DNA from: Moniliella sp. 'wahieum'
Lineage: Eukaryota; Basidiomycota; Moniliellomycetes; Moniliellales; Moniliellaceae
NCBI GenBank assembly: GCA_003971905.1
Contig: RSEE01000084.1
Location: 1 to 64,000 of the forward strand
Reading direction: 5' to 3'
Length of the DNA stretch: 64,000 nucleotides
The position numbers and the translations under genes were made by a program. A model generated the notes under the pieces. The model was not told where the DNA came from. It was given only the letters and a program-made list of their open reading frames with translations, and made no database searches. Positions 11,601 through 21,858 of this stretch are shown here, one piece after another. Positions within the stretch are counted from its first letter, which is position 1. The number at the start of each line of letters is the position of its first letter.

Positions 11601-12702
11601 AGGGCCGCTCCATGCCCTCTTGCGGTAAGGGCGCCAAGGGATCCAGCTTGATGGGGGGGCGGCGGGCTGGGCCGGTGGGAGGCCACCTTGCGATCCGAGT
11701 TGTGGGCATGCACTAGGCGCGAGACGGCCATGCGGTCGGCCATGCGGCTCTGGCCCTTGGGCGCCGGTGGTGGCACGGGGGGCTGGTTGACCAACGTCTC
11801 GAGCATGGCCACTGCATTTTCCGCGTCGGTGGCGGGTTCGGGTCGTGGCGAAGGCTCCTCCTCGGCGGCGGTGTACTTGCGGACCGAGGGGGGCAAGGCT
11901 CGGTCGGGATCATCGGCGGTGGTGCGAGATCGTTGGGCCAGCTGGGCTTGAAGCTGGTGCATGCGCGCCTTGAGATGGGCATACTCCTGGGCCATGTCGG
12001 CCGGTTGATGGGGTCGGCAGCAGGACGGGGGCACGGCGGGCCTGGTCGAGGGCGGCCTGGAGGCGCTGGGTATGGATGCGGTCCTGGCGGCGTGGTTCTC
12101 CAGCTGGTCGATCCGATCTTGCAGCGCGAGGAGATGGGTGTTCGGTTTGGGCTCGCACGGCAGCGACGGTCTGGTCGTGTTCGCGCTCGGCGCGCTCCTG
12201 GCGGCGCGGTGCTTAAAGTACTCGACGTGGCACGACTGCTCGTCGCCGCGCTTGATGCACTGTTCGCAGGGGATCTCGCGGCTGCAGCGGATCTTGCGGT
12301 CGCTGTGGGGGGTGAGCAAGGCGGGCGGAGCGGAGCGGGAGGGAGACGTACCGGCAGTGGGTGCAGCTGAGGGCGAGGCGGTTGCGCTTGCGGGGCGGGG
12401 GCTTGCTGGGGCCGGGGCGGATGGGAGAGCATGCCGTGGGCGGGGGCGGCGGGGGGGGGCAGCGGATGGAGTGGCATGGGGGAGAAGGTGGCGGACGAGC
12501 TGCTGGGTGGGAGTGCTGGCTGCGTACTGCGGCTGCGTGCTGGTCCAGCAGCCTGGGGCGGAGCGGAGGGAAGACGGAGGGGAGGATGCACGAGTTGCTG
12601 GGGGGGCTGTGTTGCGGAGTAGGGTTGGTGTGCAAGAAGCGTCAAGCGTACGCTGAAGCTGAAGCTCGACACGCTGGGTTGCGCTTCGGAGTGGGCCGCC
12701 AC
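8691..12702 (-). CDS. Zn(II)2Cys6 fungal transcription factor
   Basis: A sequence-specific nuclear regulator of the binuclear zinc cluster class; target genes unknown. After a Pro/Gln-rich N-terminus comes a basic KRNRLALSCTHCR, then a 49 bp intron (12303-12351), then DRKIRCSREIPCEQCIKRG with a final Cys. The spacing is C-x2-C-x6-C-x5-C-x2-C-x8-C. A coiled linker (LQDRIDQLENHAA, LKARMHQLQAQL) follows. The middle region has the fungal-specific regulatory domain: FPTREVMYDLFDSYEQRANF near 11.2 kb and EMGKRVWWSLVSRDW near 10.63 kb. The C-terminal part has a TSAPPS/TSAAPS tandem repeat and ends DAFFRWVLDQGGSYPPVE at the TAG at 8691. The reading frame is broken several times by single-base indels, so exact exons and the start (12702 or 12635) are uncertain. 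Length would be about 1,200-1,300 residues, long for the class. Confidence 0.8.
9160..9340 (-). repeat. 18/36 bp coding minisatellite (TSAPPS repeats)
   Basis: Tandem 18 bp units, alternating GGCGGAGCA and GGCGCAGCA cores, encode alternating TSAPPS and TSAAPS hexapeptides in the C-terminal region of the zinc-cluster factor. The alternation implies that the array grew by 36 bp dimers. Length should vary between strains. Confidence 0.8.
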
Positions 12703-14779
12703 CCAACGTCCAGCGTCCAGCGCCCATCGGCTAGCACCTCACAACGCGCACGCGGCAGCCAGCAGCCAAAAGCGGGACGCTCATAAGCAGCTGCCCAGCA
12801 TTGTGAATCGCACGCCGCCCACTCACCAGCACTGCGCCGCACTCGCATCGCCCTGCCGCTGTCCGTGTCCATGTCACCATGTCACCAGTCACTCCTGCCA
12901 CACGCATCACAGGCACCCAGCCACATCACATGCATCCCACCGCACCCCCCTCGTCCCCACATCAATGTACGTAGCCCTGGTACGCTACGTATCCCTCTTC
13001 ACGCCGTACTCCGCTCTCAGATCTCAGACTGAGATCTCACGCAATACAAAAAACAAACCACGTCGACTGGGTGGCCTGCTATGTACCTCCGCCGTTCGAC
13101 TGTCCCTCCAGCGTCGAGCGTCTGGCGCTTTGTCCCTGTCAGACGTGCAGCCGGAACACTCCGCCGGACTGCGCGAGCAACCCTACCATTCCTGCATCCC
13201 TGGCCAGGTGGCACAGGCGGCACAGGAGGCTGGGGCGCGGGAGGGCGCGGGAAGGCGCATTGGTGTGGTCGGGAGTGGCCGGTCCCCTATGCATGTGATC
13301 GATCTCAGATCTCACCCTGAGACCAGCGTCGATGTGTGATGTATGATGCATGATTCCATCCACAGCGCTCCTGCGCTCCTGCGTGCCACGGGTCACATCC
13401 ACACTCCGCCCAGTGGCACATGGCAGCAGCCCCAGAGGAGCTGCAATGCGTAATGCACAATGGCAGCGCGGCACCTCGCAGCCCTTCACGTTTCACTATC
13501 CCCCTGCCGCCCTCCTGCCCACCCCATTCGCATCCTATCAGCACACCGCCCAAAGCTTAATACGCAGACGCTCACCGGTCACCGATTGACAGTCTGCGAC
13601 CCATCCCCTCCGATCTGAGACACGCAACCTCGGATCTGAGACGAACCCCCTACTGCGCTTCCCAAGCTCCAAGGCTTCTATTGATCAAAGTGAAGCTTGA
13701 AACTTGAACGTCTTGAACCCCGCCTGCCGCTCCAGGGCGAAAAAATGGGGGCAGGGCAAGGTGCTTTAACTTTCCTAATAGTTACGCGTTACGGAGGGAT
13801 CAAAATGGGCGAGCGCGATGAATGCGTCACGCCCACAATTAATAAGGACTTGGAACACGGTGCTAGAGGGTAGTGCTAGGGTTCACCTGCACTCTCTCCA
13901 ATGGATCGGTGATGCTCGCTGGTTCGGGTGATTCGCACCTTGCGTGGCCAACGCCACCCCTTTGTCTGTTCCGACTTGCTTGACTCTTATCTTCTTCCCT
14001 TCAGCTTGCTTGAAGGACTTGTGGCTGACTGCCCTGCCTTCTTGCACGCCTTGAAGCTTATCTCTCGTGCTGCCCATAGCGTTTCCCAGCTGCAGTCTAG
14101 CACACGGGTGTCCGTCAACGCTTAACGTCGTTAACTGACACAAGTGGCTAGCTACACGCTCCCAAGCCAAGGACGATTTTGCGCTGTGCGGCATGTTGGC
14201 CCAGGGCGCCGGACGGGCAGAAGGATGAGGAGAAGGTGATGGATTATTGGAGCCAGAGTTGGGTCTGGTGCAGAGGCATCTATATAGGGGGCCGGACTAG
14301 GCACAGGGCCAGTGAGTCACACAGGAGAGAGTGCAGGGCACCGGGACAGGGACACGCAGGGACGCCCGCGTGGAAGCCGATGGAACCGAGGCGAACCTGG
14401 TCTACCGACTGAGAGCCGGAGGTTGTCAGCGCCAGCATGCATGCAGCTGAGCACGCATCATGCATCGCGCTGTTCTATCCGACTCTCCCCTAGTTCTGCC
14501 CTTAGCGGTTACCTCTCTTGGAATAGATCTATCACCTCCTCCTTCTCTCTCCTTCTCTCCGTAGGCTTTTGTTCTCGCTTTATTAACAGGAGGATCACAG
14601 TCAACACGGGACGGAAACAGCCAATGGTATGGACAACGTCTCCGACCTCTCCACACCAAAAGAGACTGGAATACAAAAGGTCCAGGCGCCGCTATGTGAC
14701 CGCGCTTTGCGTCCTATCCCGGATCTCCCCGCATCTGGCCCCCCGTGTGCTATATAGGTTGTGGTGGGGATTGAGCTCG
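12703..14779. other. Gene-poor, palindromic microsatellite words
   Basis: No gene recognised. AGATCT-centred words occur at 13014-13040 (TCAGATCTCAGACTGAGATC) and near 13298-13325. The segment 13870-14170 resembles transposon leader DNA in composition (pyrimidine-rich, TTGCTTGA words), but I cannot assign it. Confidence 0.35.
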
Positions 14780-15320
14780 AGAGATTGAGGGAAACCGTCA
14801 ATCGTAGCGTCTGTCACGGGTGGGCGCCGCCAGGGGGCCCGCCCTGGGGTTGTGGGGTACATCCCTTAGGGACGGTAGGTCGACTCACGGTAGTTCGGGC
14901 TTGGGCTGGTTGGTGGATCCGAGCGGAGCTAGGGACGAGGAGAGGCTTTTGGTGGGGCGCTGCTCGTGTGGCAAGGCTGCGTCTGCACCGGCTGGGCCGT
15001 AGTAACGGTCTGAAGCCTCCGGACTTAGGGACGGGGGAGGCAGGGGGACACAACACTGCCTCAACTGAGACTGGAAATCGACGCAGCCAGAGGGCTCGTG
15101 CGACTGGACTGACGGATTGATGGAGGACGAGGTCGGAGGAGATGTCGGAACGCTAACAAGAGGGAAGCTGCCTGTACTGGATCAATTGGCTGGAAAAACG
15201 GGCAGGAGTCAGAGGATAGGGGGAAAGGGCGAGAGGAGAGGAAGGAAGGTGGGGAAAGGACCCCATCAACCAGGGGTACAGGCAAGATCAAAAGGGAAAC
15301 GGATACAAGAGGAGGTGTAG
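14780..15320 (-). mobile_element. LTR/leader-like repeat, inverted copy 1
   Basis: Read on the minus strand this segment aligns along most of its length with the plus strand at about 17590-17990. Shared landmarks in order are a TTTCCCTTT start, CTTTCCCC(A/G)CCTT, TTTCCAG(C/G)CA followed by TTGATT-like sequence, TCC(A/G)AGGCTTCA-like sequence, and AGATCCACCAAC-type and ACTACCGT blocks. One frame encodes related peptides in both copies (LLVPS-A-IHQ then TTVS-P). That suggests the 5' leader and start of gag of an LTR retroelement. The copies are clearly diverged. Confidence 0.5.
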
Positions 15321-15651
15321 AAAGGAAGACACGTCAAAAGCGGGTGTGGTCGCCACACGGCCGACCGAGAAAGGAAAAGGAAATCGGGACGGGGCGACAG
15401 ACGTCGCCACGACACTGGAAGTCGGTGGCCTTATTTAGGCCGGCCGACTTGGACTTGGGTGGGGGCTACTATTGTCGCGCGGATGCATGGTCCTTCGGCA
15501 GGGTACTTAATTTAGCCAACCATCATCCCACTCGGTTTGCCTGCGGAGAGCACGCTCTACCGGGCTATGTGCGAGCAGGCGGGCCTTAGCTTCGGTCGGA
15601 CCATCTCGAGTCCGCCGCAGCCGTGACAGCGTCCTTGGGCTGGTGATGTAA

Positions 15652-15725
15652 CGCCGCACTGGTGTAGTGGCAACGGAACCCCAATCCCGGAACCTTCCGG
15701 TTCATTCCTTCTCCAACATTCCTTC
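15652..15725 (+). other. tRNA-like A/B-box sequence (weak)
   Basis: TGGTGTAGTGG at 15659-15669 fits the Pol III A-box consensus. GGTTCATTCC at 15709-15718 is one base short of a B-box, about 50 bp downstream. The acceptor and anticodon stems do not close cleanly, so this is not a convincing tRNA. A tRNA-derived SINE head or a decayed tRNA is possible, and so is chance. Confidence 0.25.
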
Positions 15726-17589
15726 CCGGAGGGCAAGAATAGTATCTGGCCTCTGTAGCTCATGTGCAATGCAATACCCTGTCACTGCCTGCTCTCTAGT
15801 CTTAGTCTACAGCTTCTGGTAAGCTTCTGACGCTATCCGACCTTCCGTGCAACAGGGAGAAGAGGAAGGAGGGAACGAGACGCGGCAGTATCATAATCCG
15901 GAGCGCACGAGTCGCGGAACACTGTAGCCAGTTCTGCTTTCCATCCGCGGCATGGCCGATCATGGGAGTTGCAGGCATGAGAATAGATTCAACTGCTGTT
16001 CGCTGTAGTAGTTTTCCTGACGGGGCATGGGCTCATACCTCTGGCCGAGGAATCAACACAACACTCCGATACTGTCATGGGCGGGCCCCGAACTGAAGCC
16101 CGAACCATAGCTTAGGGGGGTGCTTTCCCTTGGGGAGAACAGAGACTACTCACGGTTTATCGAGCCGGAACAATACGGGAAGATCTAACCGGATCTTATA
16201 GCTCGCTAGAGACGAGACAAGGCCCCTCCATTGGGGCGTTACTTTTCGACTCGTGTGGCGTAGTTATACGCAAGCACCGGAACGAGCGGGACTAACGTGC
16301 CTGGAGTCCGTGGTTCTGAGGCTTGGCCGGAAGGCTGAACTGGAGTAGGACAAGCCCTGTCTGACAGAACAACTCACAACGCTTGTAGGATCGCCGCGGG
16401 ATCCGTGCAGGGTATAGACTGAAAGCTAGGTATTGACCGCAACGTGAATGCCCCGTCGAAAGAATACGGAAAGACCAACAGGTGGCAGATGGGAGCAGTA
16501 GGCCCGTAGGACTGCTGGTGAACTAGAGAAACACGAGAGTGGATTGATTGGTCAAGGTGAGATGGATTGGCAAAGGATGTTGTACAAGTAGTACACAAAA
16601 GGCGAAAGGAAGGAATGATGAACGACTAAGATGAAGAAGAAGACGAAGGAAAAGACGAAATGAGCCGTTAGGGGGGAAAGGATCATGGAGGAAGGTCATA
16701 CAGGCAGGAACTATAAGACATAGACAACTACCCCCAATGGAGAAAGAGGAAAATGCTCCGTCTCAACCAGGAATGATAACACAGTCAACCCAGAGATGCC
16801 CAAGGGAAATGGCAGGTTCTCCGCCCTCAACTAGAAACGTAAAAAGGCATGAGCCAGGGCGAATCCCCCAATGAAACGAGACACTTATCAGATCAGAAAA
16901 CTGACGTGCAGGTCCAGAGCCTCAGCCTAGATTTCACTGGCATTCAAGAACCAAAGACCAAATACTCATGTGGAGTAGGATATCAGGGACTCAGAACCGC
17001 ACGCATGGACTACTTCGGCCGTACGGACAGGACATGAACCTTGATGCTCATGGGAGCATGCTTCGTTCGGACACAATCGAGCGCATGGGTTTTCACGGCT
17101 TCACTGTCAATTCGACTATAGTTTTGACGCGTGTTGACGTAGACCTATAACCCAAGCAATAAGGGTACGAGGGCAGATGATGGGCTCGCGGCGGGCCACC
17201 CGCCTTCGTGCCCGGAACAGATACCCCCGTCCAACTTCTTTCATATGCGTCCACCACAACATTGTTCAACTTGTGTACCGTCAGTACTCAATACACACGT
17301 CTCAGTCTGAACCCTGAAAGCTCAATCTGTGCACTCCTGTCACCCCGATTCCCTGCTGATGCGTGTAGTGAGATATAGTAACTCACTCGATGGCGTTTAC
17401 GTTGCTTGTTGAGGCTTGATTAGTAGCTTGCTTGGTCTCTCTTCCGGTGCTCACCTCTCCTGGCTTCAATCACTTGCCTTCAAACTTTTGTCCGACTTCG
17501 TGCTCCTCCATTCTTCAATCCACTCACACAACTACTACTCGCCGTCTTCCGTGTGAGTATCCTATACACCCTTGGATCCCTCTTAACTC
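15726..17589. other. No gene recognised between the two inverted repeat copies
   Basis: I see no ORF over 90 codons with any family-like feature. The DNA is mixed in composition and contains no polyprotein remnant, so the flanking inverted copies do not obviously bound one intact element. Confidence 0.4.
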
Positions 17590-17990
17590 TCTATTGCTTC
17601 TATTTTTTCCCTTTGAGATCAACCTCCCGGTGATGTAGGCGGGATCTTTCCCCGCCTTTCATTTTCCCCAACTCTTCTGCCATTGCTCTGTTCACCACCT
17701 GCCGATTTCCAGGCATTTGATTACCACTAGCCAGGGAGTCCAGCCCAATATGGCGCGGGGCCTCTCCACGCGCTCAAGTCCCGAGAAAGTCCAAGGCTTC
17801 ATCCCCGATCAATACTACGCACGCCGAGAAACCACCCTCCTTGTCCCGAGCCCCGCTCAGATCCACCAACTACCGTGGCAGCTCAAGCAAACAGAAACTA
17901 CCGTCAGTTATCCTTCCGTGTTCAAAAGGATTACCCCAAACCTAGGTGAACCCCATCCTGTCCGTGTAGTAGTATTGTAGTTGTGCCAAA
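17590..17990 (+). mobile_element. LTR/leader-like repeat, inverted copy 2
   Basis: Plus-strand partner of the copy at 14780-15320. It contains GGCGGGATCTTTCCCCGCC, a small hairpin, near 17638, and an 87-codon frame starting near 17717 whose centre (LLVPSPAQIHQ, TTVSYPS) resembles the minus-strand frame of copy 1. Inference: decayed 5' portions of two related LTR elements inserted in opposite directions. Confidence 0.5.
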
Positions 17991-19971
17991 GAAACGAAGA
18001 GGGACAGGAGGGGGGGGAAGAGAGGCAAGACCTAGACCAAGGCCAGAGAGAGAGGAAGGCTATCTGGAAAAGAGGGAACATAGAGATGAAATTAGTCTGT
18101 GGGAAAAGAACTGTGTGAACGATTGCGAACAAGCCCGAGACCCAACACACGTTGGGCACCGACACTAGGGTATCAGACGCAGTGCACGGGTACTACGGCA
18201 TAACGGCCCCGTCATCACGTCACGTCTTTCATCCCGCGCAGAAACCGCCAGATGCCAGCGCGCAGCGCGTCGCGCTCGCGCATGAACTTGGCTCGGCCTG
18301 ACTCTAGCCAGTGACGACGTACCCTCGGACTGCTGGAGCATTGACACCTAAGTACAGTCCGAGTAGCTTCACAGACGCGGCCGTTCCACCATACTCGTGC
18401 ATCACGGTCCGTGGCGATCGCGGCCAAAATATTAACGCTGCAATGCGCACGGCGTGCTTGGCCGCCAGTTTGTCCTCCTGCAGAGTGGTACGGGCTAACG
18501 CTGTGCGACAGCACGGTTTTCGTCGAGGTGCCTCTGTGGTGGTCTCCGACCTCCATGACGAAGAGAACTCGACCGGCGACAAGTCAAGGTCATCGCGGTC
18601 AGTTCGCAATCCATAGTCAATCCGCCACGTTCGTGAACATTAGTTTGCGAAAATCTTTCGGGCGCAGTGGTAAGTTCATTGTTCATTCCCATTGGCGACG
18701 GTGAGGTGATATCCCGCACTGCAGAGAGGGAAATCAACATAACAAGCTGCGAGCTGCTTGAACGCCGAGTCGGGTTCGCCTTGCACAATCCGATGTGGGC
18801 AAGGGCATGCGTCGTGCGCAAGTTGCCCTGTTGCCGAGTAGTGAGTTTGGACGTCTGAGCCACAGCAACGAGCTTCGTCCTGCTCAGAAGCGAGACTGTC
18901 TGAGTGGGCTCAGTCAAAATGGATTCGTACCGCGTCCTGAGCTGTGTTGGACGACGAATCGGCTCGCGCCATGGAAGAATAAGAATTGAGTAGGCTGGAG
19001 TGCTGACTTTGTGGCGCTTTACACTGCTTGATGTTTTTCGTCCCAGTTAACGGCGAGGGAAGACGCGCCCTAGGGATAAGGAATTGCGCCTGCGGAGAAG
19101 GAATCTCTTAGTAGTTGTTCAAGGTCATATAGGTTGTTGGATTGGCTTTCGTGGCGCGCAGAGCGACAACGACAGGTACCCTACTAGCAATGATGTGGCG
19201 CAAATGATGGGGCCACCAGGGAATGGTCTTGCACCCTTGACGAGATTCGTATTAGCTTCCCGAAAGCCTCCTATCCCGTCTCCCACCATTGGCCCGTTAC
19301 CACCACGGTCCACCGGGGTCGATGGTCTTGATCCCGCACCCTGCCTCCCCTAGGCTGTTTCACGTTTTTTCAACCTAGCACAAGCGGTCCCCTGGTCACC
19401 TACGAAACTGACCATCCGAAGGGAAGATGGAAAGAAAAAAATCTGCGTGGTGCAACGCAATATGCAATCAAAGTATACAGAAGCTGTGGCCCTGAGGGAC
19501 TCCGGTGAGTACGGTGTATTATAGACCCCCTCTCGGTGGCAAGGTGAGCAATGAACGAAGGTGCGCAGGAAAACAAAAGTGAGGAAAGACGGCTGTGCCC
19601 CACGGTCATGGGTTCATGCCTAGTAATGTCCCATCCTGCTGTGTCCAGAAGACAAAGCGAAGCATGACCCAGGAGGGAAAGTACACCGATACGAGATGGT
19701 CTGGTCTGCTTGCCAAGGTGAGGGGTACCGCCAGGGCGGAGTGCCGTACAGTACAGGGGGAAAGAACGGGGAATGAGGCGCGTGTCCAGAGCCTCGTGTC
19801 CTCAAGCGAATAACATGTCAGCGAGAGTGGGCTGTAGTAGGCCATGGCAAGGGCAGAGAGCGCGAAGGGAATGCAGAGATCGACCGGGTTGTGCGTATTA
19901 TATAGTTGGTTGGTGGCCATGCTCGAACCTCTCGTTGGCGATAGGGGGCCAATGCAACGGGTTAAACACGT
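17991..19971. other. Gene-poor stretch, nothing assigned
   Basis: A minus-strand frame at 18304-18609 reads rather evenly (for example LQEDKLAAKHAVRIAALIF), but I recognise no family and its overlapping plus-strand frames are equally long. The rest shows no supported feature. Confidence 0.35.
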
Positions 19972-21347
19972 TCAGATGCCCATCTGGCGTTTCACTGCCA
20001 GCCAAGTAGTAAAGCTAAGACGAAACCGGCAGGTTAGCGCTTAGCCCCTGGCCAAGCAGATGGAGAGAAAAGTGAGAGGGAGAACGTACCTGACAGCCGT
20101 CATGGGCATCACCTTTAACATGCCAATGCTCAAGCCAACGTAAAACCCGCGCCAGCCCGACGTGCGATAAATCCATCGAGCCGTTTCGCCAATCCCGACT
20201 AGCTCCGTGGGCCTCGTCTTGCCCCCGATCTGTTGGCATCGACGAATGACTTCAAATGGGTAGGCAGCCGTTTGCGAGATGGCTCCAGCAATACCGCCGG
20301 CCACCAGATCTTGCACCGTCTTGCTTGGTTGTGATTCGTCGGTTCTCCGGTGCAAAGTACGCATGGAGCCCGTTTTTGGTCCGGCCAAAGACGAGGAACG
20401 CGGTGTGCGTATGGGATCATGCCCATGACCGTGACGCTAAAGCCACGATAGAATTTGAGGAGGGGGAAGTGGGTCAACATCTCCTGGCTCGCGACAGCCG
20501 TATGTATTGGGTGGGAAGGTGGTCGGAGACCCGAGGAGCCAATGATGTGCTGGGCGCTGGTACGTGCGCTTCCTGGAAACGAGGCGCCGGTGCGGCCGAG
20601 AAGACCATGCGTGCTGTTGGTGGTATGGACAGCGGGGTGGGGAGGGAAGATGGGGTGTGTGCCCCACAGGCCGGGTATGTGCACCTGTCTGCTTTTCCGC
20701 ACATCATCTGAAAAGGGCGCGGCCGTAGAGCCCTCGGCGTAGATGGTGTGGGACGATGCGGAGCAGGTCGCCGTGGCGATGGTGGCGCTTTGTTTCAAAC
20801 GCCAAGCGAACGCGAATGAGTTCGAGCGGGTAGGTGCACAAGACGGAGAGCACCCCGAGGCAGAGCCAGCGAGGAAGAGACGAGTCGATGTCTCCTTATC
20901 CTCGGTGGGCATGAGGAGGAAATGGAGCTTGTCGTAGGCCATGTATTTGATCGCAGCGTAGGGAAAGATGCGGAGCATGGCACTGTGCCCTTGGAACAAG
21001 GCACCAGCGCCTTGCGTTTGCACAATATCCCTCGCCGCGTACACGACCCCAGTCAGGCGCCCGGCATACGCTGAAAAGTCAGGGTTGCGCGCTTGGAACA
21101 GGATCTTGATGCGATCCAGCGGAGCGACACTCGTCTTGGCCGCACACCCAGCGATGCCCCCGGCCAGTCCCGAGCGAAGGACGTAGGAAAGGGAGGTCTT
21201 GTCCTCCCGGGCACGCTCGACAGACAGCTGTGTCTGGAGCGTCCAAGGTGCGCCGCAGGCTGCCCTCTTGGCCTACAGCGCGGGGCGCGGAGGGGCATGG
21301 AGGCCGTGGAACTCAGCCTCAATGTCCTGGACCGCTTCGGGGGCCAT
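19972..21347 (-). CDS. LEU5: Leu5-type mitochondrial CoA carrier
   Basis: An inner-membrane carrier of the SLC25 family. The best match is the Leu5/SLC25A16-42 branch, which moves coenzyme A into the matrix. Three repeats are visible, each with the carrier signature: [11 protein letters not shown] (about 21.1 kb), [13 protein letters not shown] (about 20.84 kb) and [13 protein letters not shown] (about 20.25 kb). Other family landmarks are [24 protein letters not shown] and [16 protein letters not shown]. The last intron is clear at 20015-20089; it joins MTAV to [14 protein letters not shown] and the stop at 19972. Further introns are likely near 21.27 kb and between about 20.48 and 20.72 kb. 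A lost G in a run near 20868 shifts the frame inside repeat 2. The start is [13 protein letters not shown] at 21347. The gene is divergent to PAN2. Confidence 0.85.
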
Positions 21348-21858
21348 GGACGCCTGGTCCGTCTCACAGAGCGCGGGGTTGCGCACGTCGAGTGGCAGGC
21401 GACCTCGAGCAGGAGGCGGAGGCGCAACCATGGTGGGGGGGGGGGGGGGTTGCTGATGTGGTGGTGGTGGTGGGGATGGACGCCGGCGTCGTCGTGGTGG
21501 CAGTCTCGCCAGGCCCCGAGGGCCGACGGCCTCAGGCCCAACTCCACCCGTCCCGCCGGGATGCGGTGGGGTGGGAGTGCCGCGAGAGAGGCCGTCCAAG
21601 ACAGCGGGCCCCCGGTTCACCGGGCCAACCGGGCCGGGGAGAGGGCCGGGGACCTCATGGACCACGTGATCCAATGGGACACGTGACGGGCGATGACGTC
21701 AGCCGCTCCCCAGGACTGCGCACCGCAACCCTACTGCAGCGTGCCCCAGGCTGACATAAGCAGGCACCCGCCCCCCGTCCCCCAGCAGACCTCCTCCTCG
21801 GGCTGGACGCGTCGGACGGGCTCCGAGCGCCGAGAGCAGCGATCCGAGCGCCGACGCC
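21348..21858. promoter_or_regulatory. Divergent promoter region LEU5/PAN2
   Basis: 511 bp separate the two start codons, so both promoters must lie here. It contains a run of 14 G near 21426-21439, a (GGT)n tract, and CACGTGAT/CACGTGAC words near 21663 and 21679. CACGTG is a bHLH-type site in general, but no regulator is shown here. Confidence 0.5.

Noticed and set aside
18304-18917. Minus-strand ORFs that read fairly evenly
   Set aside because: No family recognised, plus-strand frames of similar length overlap, and no start context or splice sites support a gene.
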